Source of the DNA: Lachnospiraceae bacterium
GTDB taxonomy: Bacteria; Bacillota; Clostridia; Lachnospirales; Lachnospiraceae
Assembly: GCA_017556805.1 (NCBI GenBank)
Contig: JAFYMC010000019.1
Span: 52,854 to 116,853, forward strand
Reading direction: 5' to 3'
Length of the DNA stretch: 64,000 nt
This document shows, in pieces, positions 1 through 8,048 of this stretch. A model generated the notes under the pieces. It was given only the letters and a program-made list of their open reading frames with translations, ran no database searches and was not told the origin of the DNA. The translations under genes and the position numbers were made by a program. The first letter of the stretch is position 1, and every line of letters starts with the position of its first letter.

Positions 1-680
1 TAGGTTCCCCGCTCGTTTTCAAACACCGGAAGGTACTCTCCCGGCCGACTTTCTTCCATAATGTAATACTTCCAACGGCATGGGTGAGTACAGGCTCCCA
101 AATTGGCATCCCTTCCCGTAAAATAATTACTGAGCAAACATCTGCCGGAATAGGAAATACACATGGCGCCGTGAATAAAGGTCTCGATTTCCAGATCCTC
201 CGGAATATTTCTACGAAGTTCGGAAAGTTCCTCCATGGAAAGCTCTCTTGCGGATACCACACGCTTTGCACCGAGACGATGCCAGAACCGGTAGGTCCTG
301 TAATTTACGTTATTGGCCTGGGTACTGATATGAAGCTCCGTCTCCGGCAAAATCTCTCTTGCGATTTCAAACACACCGGGATCGGAAATAATCAGCGCAT
401 CCGGTGCTACTTCCTTAAGCTCCTTAAAGTACTCCTCCACCCCGGCAAGGTCACGGTTATGTGCCGTGATATTGGCGGTAACGTACACTTTCACACCATG
501 GGCATGAGCAAATGCGATACCCTCTATCATGTCTTCCTTGGAAAAGTTATGGGCCTTTGCACGTAAGCCATACATTTCTCCGCCGATATACACCGCATCG
601 GCTCCGTATTTTACCGCTATTTTTAATACTTCAAGACTTCCTGCCGGAACCAAAAGCTCCGGTTTTCTTCTCTTACTCAT
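1..680 (-). CDS. U32 family protein (TrhP-like tRNA U34 hydroxylation factor), 3' end outside window
   Basis: The reverse frame opens at an ATG at 680 (MSKRRKPELLVPAGSLEVL) and stays open to the window edge, so about 226 residues are visible and the C-terminus is missing. The U32 signature is present as ETFIHGAMCISYSGRCLLS around residues 175-195, followed by a cysteine-containing stretch (GACTHPCRW). U32 proteins were named as collagenase-like peptidases. Several are now known to support prephenate-dependent 5-hydroxylation of tRNA U34 (TrhP). The gene lies 60 bp downstream of a TrmR-like methyltransferase, the next enzyme of that pathway, so the tRNA role is the better inference. In Bacillus the same order is yrrM-yrrN-yrrO. 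Confidence 0.85.
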   Translation of the reverse strand, partial: MSKRRKPELLVPAGSLEVLKIAVKYGADAVYIGGEMYGLRAKAHNFSKEDMIEGIAFAHAHGVKVYVTANITAHNRDLAGVEEYFKELKEVAPDALIISDPGVFEIAREILPETELHISTQANNVNYRTYRFWHRLGAKRVVSARELSMEELSELRRNIPEDLEIETFIHGAMCISYSGRCLLSNYFTGRDANLGACTHPCRWKYYIMEESRPGEYLPVFENERGT

Positions 681-740
681 ATGCTCTCCTGCTTTCTGTT
701 CTTTCCTATCCGTTGACTGTACCGGTTTCGATACACCCTG

Positions 741-1406
741 CTACTTCTTTATGTCTTTCTTCACACTTAAGGTCACACCGTCACCTACCGGAAGCACCAC
801 CGTTTCCAGCTCCTCCATATGCTTTAAGGTGTAAACATACTCTCTCATCCGCATATGAATGGTACGCTCCCGGCGCGGAATCGTATACTTGGACTCCACA
901 ATGGTCCCTTCCTGCAATACATTATCCGTAATAAGAATTCCGCCCTCCGGCAAAAGCCGCATCAGGTGCGGAAGAAAATTCATGTACTGGCCCTTTGCCG
1001 CATCCATAAAAATAAACGGATAAGACTCCCCTTTGTCCGCAAGTTCCTTAAGCACCTCATTGGCATCTCCGCACAAAAGCGTTACCTGCTCTGCTCTCGG
1101 AATTGCCGCCAGATTCTTTTTTGCTTCCTTAATCCGCATCTCCACCTTCTCAATGGTAGTAATGGTGCAGTTTTCCGGCATATACTCACTCATAAAAGCG
1201 GAGGAAAATCCTACCGCACAGCCCACCTCCAGAATCTTCTCCGGTCTTAATAAGCACAAAAGGAAACGCAGTAACGACTGCGCTTCCTTTCTGATAATCG
1301 GTACCTCGTCCGCAAGTGCTCTTTGCTCCAGTTCATCCAAATACTCCGGCAAATCACATTCCAATGCCTTTATATACTCTGACAATCGTTCGCTGATAAT
1401 CATCAC
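741..1406 (-). CDS. trmR: O-methyltransferase, TrmR-like (tRNA 5-hydroxyuridine methyltransferase)
   Basis: A 221-residue class I SAM-dependent methyltransferase of the COMT/YrrM type. The SAM-binding loop is EVGCAVGFSSAF near residue 60, and the metal/substrate motif FIFMDAAKGQY lies near residues 130-140. In Bacillus YrrM (TrmR) methylates ho5U34 of tRNA to mo5U. The U32 gene directly downstream supplies the hydroxylation step in that model. The start overlaps the stop of the MltG-like gene by a few bases, which suggests translational coupling. The family is clear; the exact substrate is inferred from neighbourhood. Confidence 0.85.
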   Translation of the reverse strand: MMIISERLSEYIKALECDLPEYLDELEQRALADEVPIIRKEAQSLLRFLLCLLRPEKILEVGCAVGFSSAFMSEYMPENCTITTIEKVEMRIKEAKKNLAAIPRAEQVTLLCGDANEVLKELADKGESYPFIFMDAAKGQYMNFLPHLMRLLPEGGILITDNVLQEGTIVESKYTIPRRERTIHMRMREYVYTLKHMEELETVVLPVGDGVTLSVKKDIKK

Positions 1407-1807
1407 GTTTCCTCCGGTAGTGCTTTTGATAAATCTGTAATTACATCCAAAATCTCATCATAGGTCATGGAGGTATTTAACAAAAAGGTTCCTTGCATAA
1501 TCTTATACTCGTACAACTGCACCTTCAGATAAAAGGTCGTCTTGTTCACAACAATCTTGTTCATATAAAGTTTTTCGGCAATATCCATGGTGGATTCGCC
1601 TTCCTCGATATGAATCGGAACATCGCGCCCCGGCTCCGCTTCACACACACGATCTCCGAACACCTGATAAGAAAATTCGTATACATTTGTTGCAACAAAG
1701 TAAATACCGAATGCTACAACGGCATAAAATACCAGATTTAACAATGCGCCGAGAAAATAGCCCATTAAATCAAGTGCCGCTTTCGTTTGCTGTGATTGTT
1801 TCGCCAT
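1403..1807 (-). CDS. short MltG/YceG-like membrane protein lacking the catalytic domain
   Basis: A 134-residue protein with one membrane segment (about residues 13-38). Its outer part matches the LysM-like N-terminal module of endolytic transglycosylase MltG: IEEGESTMDIAEKLY, then a GTFLLNTSMTYDEIL stretch. Full MltG proteins run past 300 residues and carry a catalytic YceG domain with an active-site glutamate; here the frame ends after the LysM-like part. The stop overlaps the trmR start, and the start sits 2 bp from the RNase J stop. The position between RNase J and trmR matches mltG (yrrL) in Bacillus, so this looks like a reduced ortholog. Whether it still binds glycan is unknown. Confidence 0.7.
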   Translation of the reverse strand: MAKQSQQTKAALDLMGYFLGALLNLVFYAVVAFGIYFVATNVYEFSYQVFGDRVCEAEPGRDVPIHIEEGESTMDIAEKLYMNKIVVNKTTFYLKVQLYEYKIMQGTFLLNTSMTYDEILDVITDLSKALPEET

Positions 1808-1809
1808 AA

Positions 1810-3540
1810 TTACGCATCCACCTCCATAATAATCGGGAGAATCATCGGGTTACGCTTCATCTTCTTCCAAAGGTAATCGCTCAGGGAATCCTTCATCGTA
1901 TTTTTAATCTTTCCCCAGTCGGACACATTCTTTTCCATGCAACGGTCCAGAGCGTCAAGCACCACTTCCCTTGCCTCCTCCAGCAAGTTCTCCGACTCCC
2001 TCACATAGACGAAGCCTCTTGTTACAATATCCGGCCCCGCCAAAATCTCATTGGTATACTTCTGCAAGGTAAGCACGATAATAATCAAACCGTTCTCGGA
2101 CAAATACTGGCGGTCACGCAATACAATATTACCGACATCGCCCACACCGAGACCGTCTACAAAAATACCCTGTGCCTCTACCTTATCCACTACACTTCCG
2201 TTCTCCTCATCCAGCTCCAGCACATCTCCGGAAGAAAGAATAAATACTCTTTCCTTATCCACTCCCATGCTCTGGGCAAGCTGGCCGTGGGTCACACGAT
2301 GATGATACTCACCGTGGAGCGGAATCGCATATTTCGGTTTAGTTAAAGCGTAAATTAACTTTATCTCTTCCTGACAGGCATGACCGGAAACATGCGTGTC
2401 CTGGGTAATGACCTTGGCACCCTTTCTGGTCAGCTCGTTGATAATCTTAGATACCTGCTTTTCATTGCCCGGAATCGGATGCGAACTCAAAATTACCGCA
2501 TCGCCCGGCACAATGGACACCTTCTTGTGGGTGGAGTTTGCCATACGGGACAATGCCGCCATGGCCTCTCCCTGGCTACCGGTGGTAATAAGTACCAGCT
2601 TCTCATCCGGATAGTTCTTAATCTGCTCGATATCAATCATAATATTATCCGGAATATTGATATACCCCAGTTCTGCCGCTGTAGAAATGATATTTACCAT
2701 GCTGCGGCCCTCAATCACTACCTTACGGTCATACTTCTCCGCCGTATAAATAATCTGCTGTACACGGTCCACATTGGAAGCAAAGGTTGCTACAATGAGA
2801 CGATGATTCATATTTTCCGCAAAAATCGTATCAAAGGTCTTTGCCACCATACGCTCCGACATGGTAAAACCCGGGCGTTCCACATTGGTAGAATCTGCCA
2901 ACAGCGCCAAAACGCCCTTCTTTCCCAGCTCCGCAAACCGCTGTAAATCAATGGTGTCGGAGAACATCGGGGTATAATCCACCTTAAAGTCGCCGGTATG
3001 AACAATCGTACCTACCGGAGAAAAAATCGCCAGCGCAGCCGCATCCGCAATGCTGTGATTTACGCGGATGAATTCGATACGGAATGCACCTAAATTCACA
3101 GACTGTCCGTACTTGATTACCTTGCGCTTCGTGGTCTTTAACAAATTGTGTTCTTTTAACTTATTGTCGATAACGCCTACCGTCAACTTTGTAGCATAGA
3201 CCGGCACATTGATCTCCTTTAACACATACGGCAGAGCACCGATATGGTCTTCATGGCCGTGAGTAATCAAAAATCCCTTTACCTTATCGATATTCTCCTT
3301 CAGATAAGTAATATCCGGAATGACTAAATCGATACCTAACATATCGTCTTCCGGAAATGCCAAGCCACAGTCTACAATAATAATACTGTCCTCATACTCG
3401 TAGGCAGTAATATTCATACCGATTTGCTCCAAACCGCCTAACGGAATAATACGAAGCTTCGGCTTTGTCACCTGCTCTTCCACAACAAAATGTTCCTCTT
3501 CCTGTGCAGCCACTGCTGCTCTGATACCTCTTCTTCTCAA
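1810..3540 (-). CDS. rnj: ribonuclease J
   Basis: A metallo-beta-lactamase/beta-CASP ribonuclease that acts in 5'-3' exonucleolytic and endonucleolytic mRNA decay and rRNA maturation. The zinc motif HGHEDH is at about residues 94-99. Further motifs include HSIADAAAL, HTGDFKVDYTP, the beta-CASP SSHPIPGNE and the late PLHGEYHH. I chose a TTG start at 3540 because GGAGGTG lies five bases upstream of it. An ATG eight codons earlier (3564) lies upstream of that site and has no Shine-Dalgarno sequence of its own. The protein is about 576 residues, with a roughly 25-residue charged N-terminal tail beyond most relatives. The 265-bp leader before it is described separately. Confidence 0.93.
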   Translation of the reverse strand: MRRRGIRAAVAAQEEEHFVVEEQVTKPKLRIIPLGGLEQIGMNITAYEYEDSIIIVDCGLAFPEDDMLGIDLVIPDITYLKENIDKVKGFLITHGHEDHIGALPYVLKEINVPVYATKLTVGVIDNKLKEHNLLKTTKRKVIKYGQSVNLGAFRIEFIRVNHSIADAAALAIFSPVGTIVHTGDFKVDYTPMFSDTIDLQRFAELGKKGVLALLADSTNVERPGFTMSERMVAKTFDTIFAENMNHRLIVATFASNVDRVQQIIYTAEKYDRKVVIEGRSMVNIISTAAELGYINIPDNIMIDIEQIKNYPDEKLVLITTGSQGEAMAALSRMANSTHKKVSIVPGDAVILSSHPIPGNEKQVSKIINELTRKGAKVITQDTHVSGHACQEEIKLIYALTKPKYAIPLHGEYHHRVTHGQLAQSMGVDKERVFILSSGDVLELDEENGSVVDKVEAQGIFVDGLGVGDVGNIVLRDRQYLSENGLIIIVLTLQKYTNEILAGPDIVTRGFVYVRESENLLEEAREVVLDALDRCMEKNVSDWGKIKNTMKDSLSDYLWKKMKRNPMILPIIMEVDA

Positions 3541-3543
3541 AAT

Positions 3544-3592
3544 TGCACCTCCGTTTCGGTGCATCGCAAAACAAAGCTTTCCGAAAAAGCTT
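3544..3592 (-). promoter_or_regulatory. two hairpins in the RNase J leader, one covering the Shine-Dalgarno site
   Basis: On the minus strand a 7-bp hairpin (arms AAGCTTT/AAAGCTT, plus positions 3574-3592) is followed by a second perfect 6-bp hairpin. The second has arms TGCACC/GGTGCA (3544-3563) and holds the GGAGGTG of the RNase J start in its loop and 3' arm. Sequestration of the ribosome site is visible in sequence; a regulatory role, for example autoregulation by cleavage, is inference. The remaining leader up to 3805 holds no gene I can support. Confidence 0.45.
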
Positions 3593-3805
3593 CTCCAAAA
3601 GTCCTATCACGCACGTTCCGATTTTAAATTTTCAAACGCATGACAATTCCAGCCCCGTCGTCTCTGTTCTCCCGAGAAACGCCCGGCTTTGGTAGTCATA
3701 CGTCCGTTTCCGACGCAATACCTGTTCAAATCTGTTTTACAATGCATCTATTCTTACTAAATAATTCCCTGCTTTTAAAAAATAATACAACTCAAAATAC
3801 AAAAT

Positions 3806-4078
3806 TTAGAATACAAACTCCGTGTCTTCCAAAAGCTCGCTAAACAATCCCGCAACTGCCTTTAATTCCTTCTCGTCCTCAACGATTTCATAAATCGCTT
3901 CAGACTCGCCCTCTGCGGAAACATCCTTTAAAATCAGCGCTTCCTGCTCTTCGTCTTCAATATCATCCAACACCAAAAGATAGTCTCTTCCGTTAATACG
4001 AGTCTCCTCGATGACATGAAACTTCACTTCGTCTCCGTCTTCTGTAGTAAAGGTAATGATATCCTGATTTCTTTCCAT
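3806..4078 (-). CDS. DUF1292 family protein (YrzB-like)
   Basis: A small acidic protein of 90 residues with the DUF1292 pattern: an ITFTTEDGDEVKFHVIEET start, then RDYLLVLDD and a conserved EEQEALILK strand. The family has no firmly established biochemical role but sits almost invariably beside ruvX and ireB in Firmicutes, as here. It abuts ruvX (its start at 4078 is adjacent to the ruvX stop at 4079), so the two are probably translated together. Confidence 0.88.
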   Translation of the reverse strand: MERNQDIITFTTEDGDEVKFHVIEETRINGRDYLLVLDDIEDEEQEALILKDVSAEGESEAIYEIVEDEKELKAVAGLFSELLEDTEFVF

Positions 4079-4519
4079 TTAAGCATCCTCTCCGACTTTA
4101 TAATTCATGCGATCCAAATAACTCTGTAAAATCAACACTGCCGCCAATTTATCTACCACTTCACGTTTCTTTTCCAGTCCTGCGTTTCCCGCATCCAATA
4201 CACGATGGGCCTCCACCGTAGTCAGACGCTCGTCCTGCAACTCTACCGGTAAACCGGTCCGTCTCTTAAGTGCCTCCGCAAACTCTTCAGCCTTCTTCGC
4301 ACGTTCTCCGACGGTATTGTTTAAGTGCTTCGGATAGCCCACAACAATCCGCTCCACCTCGTACTCCTGTACCAATTCTTCAATTCTTCGATAGGTCTTC
4401 CGAAGCTGTAACTCCTGTTCTCTCCGAATGGTCTCTATCCCCTGTGCCGTAAGTAACAGCGCATCACTGATTGCCACACCTACCGTTGCCGCACCAAAGT
4501 CCAAGCCCATAATCCGCAT
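4079..4519 (-). CDS. ruvX: Holliday junction resolvase-like protein RuvX/YqgF
   Basis: A 146-residue RNase H-fold nuclease. The first catalytic motif [15 protein letters not shown] is at residues 5-19. The [13 protein letters not shown] loop and [11 protein letters not shown] motif follow, then a C-terminal [14 protein letters not shown] helix. The family is implicated in 16S rRNA 5'-end maturation and Holliday junction processing. AGAGGTAG lies just upstream of the ATG. It is the middle gene of the conserved ireB-ruvX-DUF1292 set. Confidence 0.93.
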   Translation of the reverse strand: MRIMGLDFGAATVGVAISDALLLTAQGIETIRREQELQLRKTYRRIEELVQEYEVERIVVGYPKHLNNTVGERAKKAEEFAEALKRRTGLPVELQDERLTTVEAHRVLDAGNAGLEKKREVVDKLAAVLILQSYLDRMNYKVGEDA

Positions 4520-4545
4520 GGTTCTACCTCTCTTATCTGCGAATC

Positions 4546-4803
4546 CTACAGTTCATGTCTGATATAATTACGCAAAAGTTCTTCGATAATTTCATCCCGC
4601 TCTACCTTCATGATTAAGCTTCTTGCGTTCTCATGGCTGGTAATGTACGTCGGGTCTCCGGACATAATATAACCTACAATCTGATTCACCGGGTTATAGC
4701 CCTGTTCAGTCAACGCACGATGCACTGTCGCCAAAATCTCATGCACATCCGGCACCAAATTCTTTTCTACCTTGAAAAACTGCGTATGATTTGTCTCCTG
4801 CAT
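4546..4803 (-). CDS. ireB: IreB family regulatory phosphoprotein (UPF0297)
   Basis: An 85-residue protein starting [14 protein letters not shown], with the family core [28 protein letters not shown] followed by NARSLI and [13 protein letters not shown]. IreB of Enterococcus is a substrate of the Ser/Thr kinase IreK and a negative regulator of cephalosporin resistance. The start at 4803 is chosen because GGAGGAGGG lies upstream at normal spacing; the 12 extra codons of the longer frame cover that site. It is the first gene behind the promoter at 4858-4886. Confidence 0.9.
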   Translation of the reverse strand: MQETNHTQFFKVEKNLVPDVHEILATVHRALTEQGYNPVNQIVGYIMSGDPTYITSHENARSLIMKVERDEIIEELLRNYIRHEL

Positions 4804-4857
4804 AGGTCTACACCCTCCTCCGTCATAGTCTTGTCGCATTCTGACCCATTATTATCC

Positions 4858-4886
4858 ATCATAATATATTTCCCGAAAAATTTCAA
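4858..4886 (-). promoter_or_regulatory. sigma-A type promoter of the ireB-ruvX cluster
   Basis: On the minus strand TTGAAA and TATGAT are separated by 17 bp, about 55 bp before the ireB start. It probably drives ireB-ruvX-DUF1292 and perhaps the genes after RNase J by readthrough. Confidence 0.6.
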
Positions 4887-4936
4887 TCCTTTTCAAAGAT
4901 TTTTAAGGATTCTGTCCACTGTATTTTTTACATCTG

Positions 4937-6346
4937 TCATAACACCTTTGCCGCAACGCCGTCACCGATTTTGTTACCGGATATACTTACCTGTACGGAC
5001 TCATTTGCCTGTAACGCTTTTCCGCACGCCTCTACAAGCGCCTTCACATACCGGGTTGTATGACCGGTCATATACTTCGTCCCATCAATCTCTGCAGGCT
5101 CCTCCAAAAGCACCTCTTCCTCCGCACCGTCAAACTGCCGGATATAGGCCTCTCTCAGTTCTCGTTCCACTGCTTCCAACGCATCGGAGCGCTCCGCCTT
5201 AGCCTGCTCCGATATCTGGTGCTCCATGCGATCAGCCACCGTTCCCGCCCGTCTGGAATACTTAAAAATGTGAATCTGGGAAAAGGCAATCTCCCGTGCA
5301 AACCGCAACGTATCCGCAAACTCTTCTTCTGTTTCTCCCGGAAATCCCACAATGATATCTGTGGTAACCGCCGGTTTGTCAAAATAACGGCGCAAATATT
5401 CCACCGCCTGTTTGTATTCCGTCGTGGTATACTTCCGATTCATACGCTTCAAGGTGGCGTCACACCCACTCTGCAACGATAAATGGAAATGCGGACAAAT
5501 CTTTGACAAGGAGGCCAATTCCTTTACAAAAGCCTCCGTCATAATACGAGGCTCCAGGGAACCGAGACGGATACGCTGGATTCCTTCAATATCCTGCACC
5601 CGACGAAGCAACGGCAACAACGGCAGTTCTGTGTGCTCTTTTTCTGTGTTCTCAGCCAAAGTCAAATCAAATTCGGATGCTCTTACCTCATTTTTCTCTT
5701 TTTCCAGTCCATAGGAAGACAAATGGATTCCGGTAAGTACTACTTCCTTATATCCGGCCTTGGCTAACCGGGTGATTTCCGTCAGGATTTCTTCTTCGCC
5801 TCGGGAACGCACACGCCCTCTCACATACGGGATAATACAATAGCTGCAAAACTGATTACACCCGTCTTGAATCTTAATATAAGCTCTGGTCCGCTCCGTC
5901 ACTGTTTCAATCGGCAGTTCCTCATATTCCTTCTCCCTACCGATGTCAAGAACGGCACAAATCTGTGCTTCCTTCTTAAGTAGTGCCTCTGCCGTCAATT
6001 CCACAATCCGCGCCTTCTGATTATTTCCCACAACCAAATCGATTCCTTCCTGCGCAGAAAGCTTCTCTCCCGCTGCCTGTGCATAACATCCTGCCGCCAC
6101 CACCAGCGCATCCGGATTCTTTTTCTTTGCCCGATGCAACATCTGTCTGGACTTCCGGTCCGCCATATTGGTTACGGAGCAGGTATTTACCACATAAATG
6201 TCCGCTTCTTCTCCAAACTCGGTCTCTACGGCTCCGGCTTTTAGAAACAGTTCCCGCATCCCCTCTGTCTCGTAGGAATTCACTTTGCAACCGAGTGTTA
6301 AAAAGGCTACCCGCTTTCCTTCTATTTTGTGCATTTCTTTGCTCAT
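4937..6346 (-). CDS. mtaB: tRNA t6A37 methylthiotransferase MtaB
   Basis: A 469-residue radical-SAM methylthiotransferase that converts t6A37 to ms2t6A in tRNA. The N-terminal UPF0004 domain carries its three iron-sulfur cysteines in LGCKVNSYE (the MtaB-type signature), NTCSVTN and AAGCYAQ. The radical-SAM cluster motif is CNQFCSYC near residue 160, and the C-terminal 70 residues are TRAM-like. An acidic insert of about 20 residues follows the radical-SAM strand around residues 205-230. The gene is followed within 100 bp by the ireB promoter, so it appears to be its own unit. Confidence 0.93.
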   Translation of the reverse strand: MSKEMHKIEGKRVAFLTLGCKVNSYETEGMRELFLKAGAVETEFGEEADIYVVNTCSVTNMADRKSRQMLHRAKKKNPDALVVAAGCYAQAAGEKLSAQEGIDLVVGNNQKARIVELTAEALLKKEAQICAVLDIGREKEYEELPIETVTERTRAYIKIQDGCNQFCSYCIIPYVRGRVRSRGEEEILTEITRLAKAGYKEVVLTGIHLSSYGLEKEKNEVRASEFDLTLAENTEKEHTELPLLPLLRRVQDIEGIQRIRLGSLEPRIMTEAFVKELASLSKICPHFHLSLQSGCDATLKRMNRKYTTTEYKQAVEYLRRYFDKPAVTTDIIVGFPGETEEEFADTLRFAREIAFSQIHIFKYSRRAGTVADRMEHQISEQAKAERSDALEAVERELREAYIRQFDGAEEEVLLEEPAEIDGTKYMTGHTTRYVKALVEACGKALQANESVQVSISGNKIGDGVAAKVL

Positions 6347-6427
6347 TCCTTTGCTTCCTTTCCCGAGTTTTCGTACATTTCCACACTTTTAATTGAAATT
6401 TACTAACTTTTTTATCACATTTGTATA

Positions 6428-6456
6428 TTGACATTTTTATCAGCAAACGGTACTAT
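6428..6456 (+). promoter_or_regulatory. promoter of the HPr-like gene
   Basis: TTGACA (6428-6433) and TACTAT (6451-6456) are separated by 17 bp, followed by an approximately 60-bp leader and AAGGAGGAG before the ATG at 6518. Confidence 0.75.
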
Positions 6457-6517
6457 ATAAGTATAAAGATGCTTAATTCAATAAGCATCTCAATCACCAA
6501 GAAGGAGGAGTAACATT

Positions 6518-6751
6518 ATGAAGACCGTAAAAATTTCTTTAAACTCTATCGACAAGGTAAAGGCTTTCGTAAACGAGATCACGAAGTTCGATTCCGATTT
6601 CGATTTAGTTTCCGGAAGATATGTCATTGATGCTAAGTCCATCATGGGTATTTTCAGTTTAGACCTTTCTAAGCCGATTGACTTAAACGTACATGCTCAG
6701 GACAACTTAGACGCTGTTCTTGCTGTTTTAGCACCGTACATCGTTGAGTAA
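6518..6751 (+). CDS. HPr-family protein without the catalytic histidine
   Basis: A 77-residue protein with the HPr fold signature KFDSDFDL and SIMGIFSLDLS (compare SIMGVMSLG of HPr). Aligning on the KF and SIMG motifs, the phosphoryl-accepting His15 position is Ser10, while the regulatory Ser46 equivalent is kept as Ser41. It therefore cannot carry phosphate in the PTS as HPr does. A Crh-like role as a corepressor through Ser phosphorylation is possible but inferred. It is a single gene with its own strong promoter, RBS and terminator, which suggests high expression. Confidence 0.8.
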   Translation: MKTVKISLNSIDKVKAFVNEITKFDSDFDLVSGRYVIDAKSIMGIFSLDLSKPIDLNVHAQDNLDAVLAVLAPYIVE

Positions 6752-6780
6752 TCACAAATAAAAGGTATTGTTACAAACGG

Positions 6781-6815
6781 GGAGGATACAGAATGTATCC
6801 TCCGTTTTGTTTTTT
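6781..6815 (+). terminator. rho-independent terminator of the HPr-like gene
   Basis: A perfect 10-bp stem GGAGGATACA/TGTATCCTCC with a 3-nt loop is followed by GTTTTGTTTTTT. It lies at the convergent junction with thiI, whose stop overlaps its T-run. Confidence 0.9.
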
Positions 6816-7992
6816 ATGCTCTCACTTCTATCACTTCCGTAGTTTCAATTGCTTCCTTCATCAAATCATCAATCACATCCGCAAGTAACTCCTCCGACTT
6901 CTCGATTGCAGACAATATCGGCTTGGTTACCGGATGCTTTGCCACGAAAATGGTGCAGCAATCCTCGTACGGTAAAATAGAGGTCTCGAAGGTGCCGATT
7001 TTCTGGGCAATATCGATGATTTCCACTTTATCCATTCCGATGAGCGGACGATATACCGGAAGCTCACATACCGCATTGGTGGTCAGCAAGCTGTGCATGG
7101 TCTGGCTTGCTACCTGACCGATACTCTCACCGGTAATCATACCGAGACACTCACTCTTATTTGCAAAATACTCCGCAATACGCATCATATAACGGCGCAT
7201 AATAATCGTCAACTGTTCATGCGGACATTTCTCGTAAATTGCCAACTGAATATCCGTAAAGTTTACCACATTGAGGCGAATCGGACCGGTATAACGACTG
7301 ACGATTCTGGCCAGGTCCACAACCTTTTCCTTTGCACGGTCACTGGTATAAGGCGGTGCATGAAAATAGGTTGCCTCCAGTGCCACACCTCTCTTTGAAA
7401 TCATATAGCCTGCCACCGGGCTGTCAATACCGCCGGATAAAAGCAACATTGCCTTACCTGCGGTTCCCACCGGCATACCGCCCGGGCCCGCCAATACCTT
7501 GGAATAGATATACGCACGGTTTCTGATTTCTACCGTAATCACTTCTTGCGGATCGTGTACATCCACGGAAATCTGATCAAAACGGGAAAGCAAGTACTCG
7601 CCCATATTGGCACAAATCTCCGGAGAAGTGAACTGATACTGCTTGTCCGCGCGCTTTGCCGCCATCTTAAAGGTAAAGTTCTTCTGCGGATACATCTCCT
7701 CCACAAAATCGCCCACCGCCTGCTTTACAGTCTCCCATTCCGTAGTGTCAACCACCTTTACCGGGCAGAAACCGATTACGCCGAATACACGCCCCAGAGC
7801 TTCCACGGTGTCTTCGTAGTCATAGCCCTGCGGACATTCCACAAAAATTCTTCCCTGTTCACGTACAACCGTATACTCGCCAAGCGGGCGCAAGCTGTCC
7901 ATAATTCTATTCTTTAATGCATTTTCAAAAATGTGGCGGTTACTACCCTTTAAGCCGATTTCACCGTACTTTACCAAAAAAGCCTGATACAT
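6814..7992 (-). CDS. thiI: tRNA 4-thiouridine synthase ThiI
   Basis: A 392-residue enzyme that adenylates tRNA U8 and inserts sulfur to make s4U; in some species it also supports thiamine thiazole synthesis. It has an N-terminal ferredoxin-like/THUMP region (LVKYGEIGLKGSNRHIFE) and a PP-loop AMLLLSGGIDSPVAGYM near residue 190. No C-terminal rhodanese domain is present, as is usual in Firmicutes. The start at 7992 is chosen for the GGAGGA just upstream; the longer frame has no site. It follows the cysteine desulfurase gene, its expected sulfur donor. Confidence 0.94.
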   Translation of the reverse strand: MYQAFLVKYGEIGLKGSNRHIFENALKNRIMDSLRPLGEYTVVREQGRIFVECPQGYDYEDTVEALGRVFGVIGFCPVKVVDTTEWETVKQAVGDFVEEMYPQKNFTFKMAAKRADKQYQFTSPEICANMGEYLLSRFDQISVDVHDPQEVITVEIRNRAYIYSKVLAGPGGMPVGTAGKAMLLLSGGIDSPVAGYMISKRGVALEATYFHAPPYTSDRAKEKVVDLARIVSRYTGPIRLNVVNFTDIQLAIYEKCPHEQLTIIMRRYMMRIAEYFANKSECLGMITGESIGQVASQTMHSLLTTNAVCELPVYRPLIGMDKVEIIDIAQKIGTFETSILPYEDCCTIFVAKHPVTKPILSAIEKSEELLADVIDDLMKEAIETTEVIEVRA

Positions 7993-8048
7993 ACAATCCT
8001 CCAATGTTTTGCAACCGTTTCCGGTCAATTTTCAAACTACCGTTTCCT

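Noticed and set aside
84-566. 160-codon plus-strand frame at the left edge
   Set aside because: It is antisense to the U32 gene, whose signature motif is clear on the minus strand.
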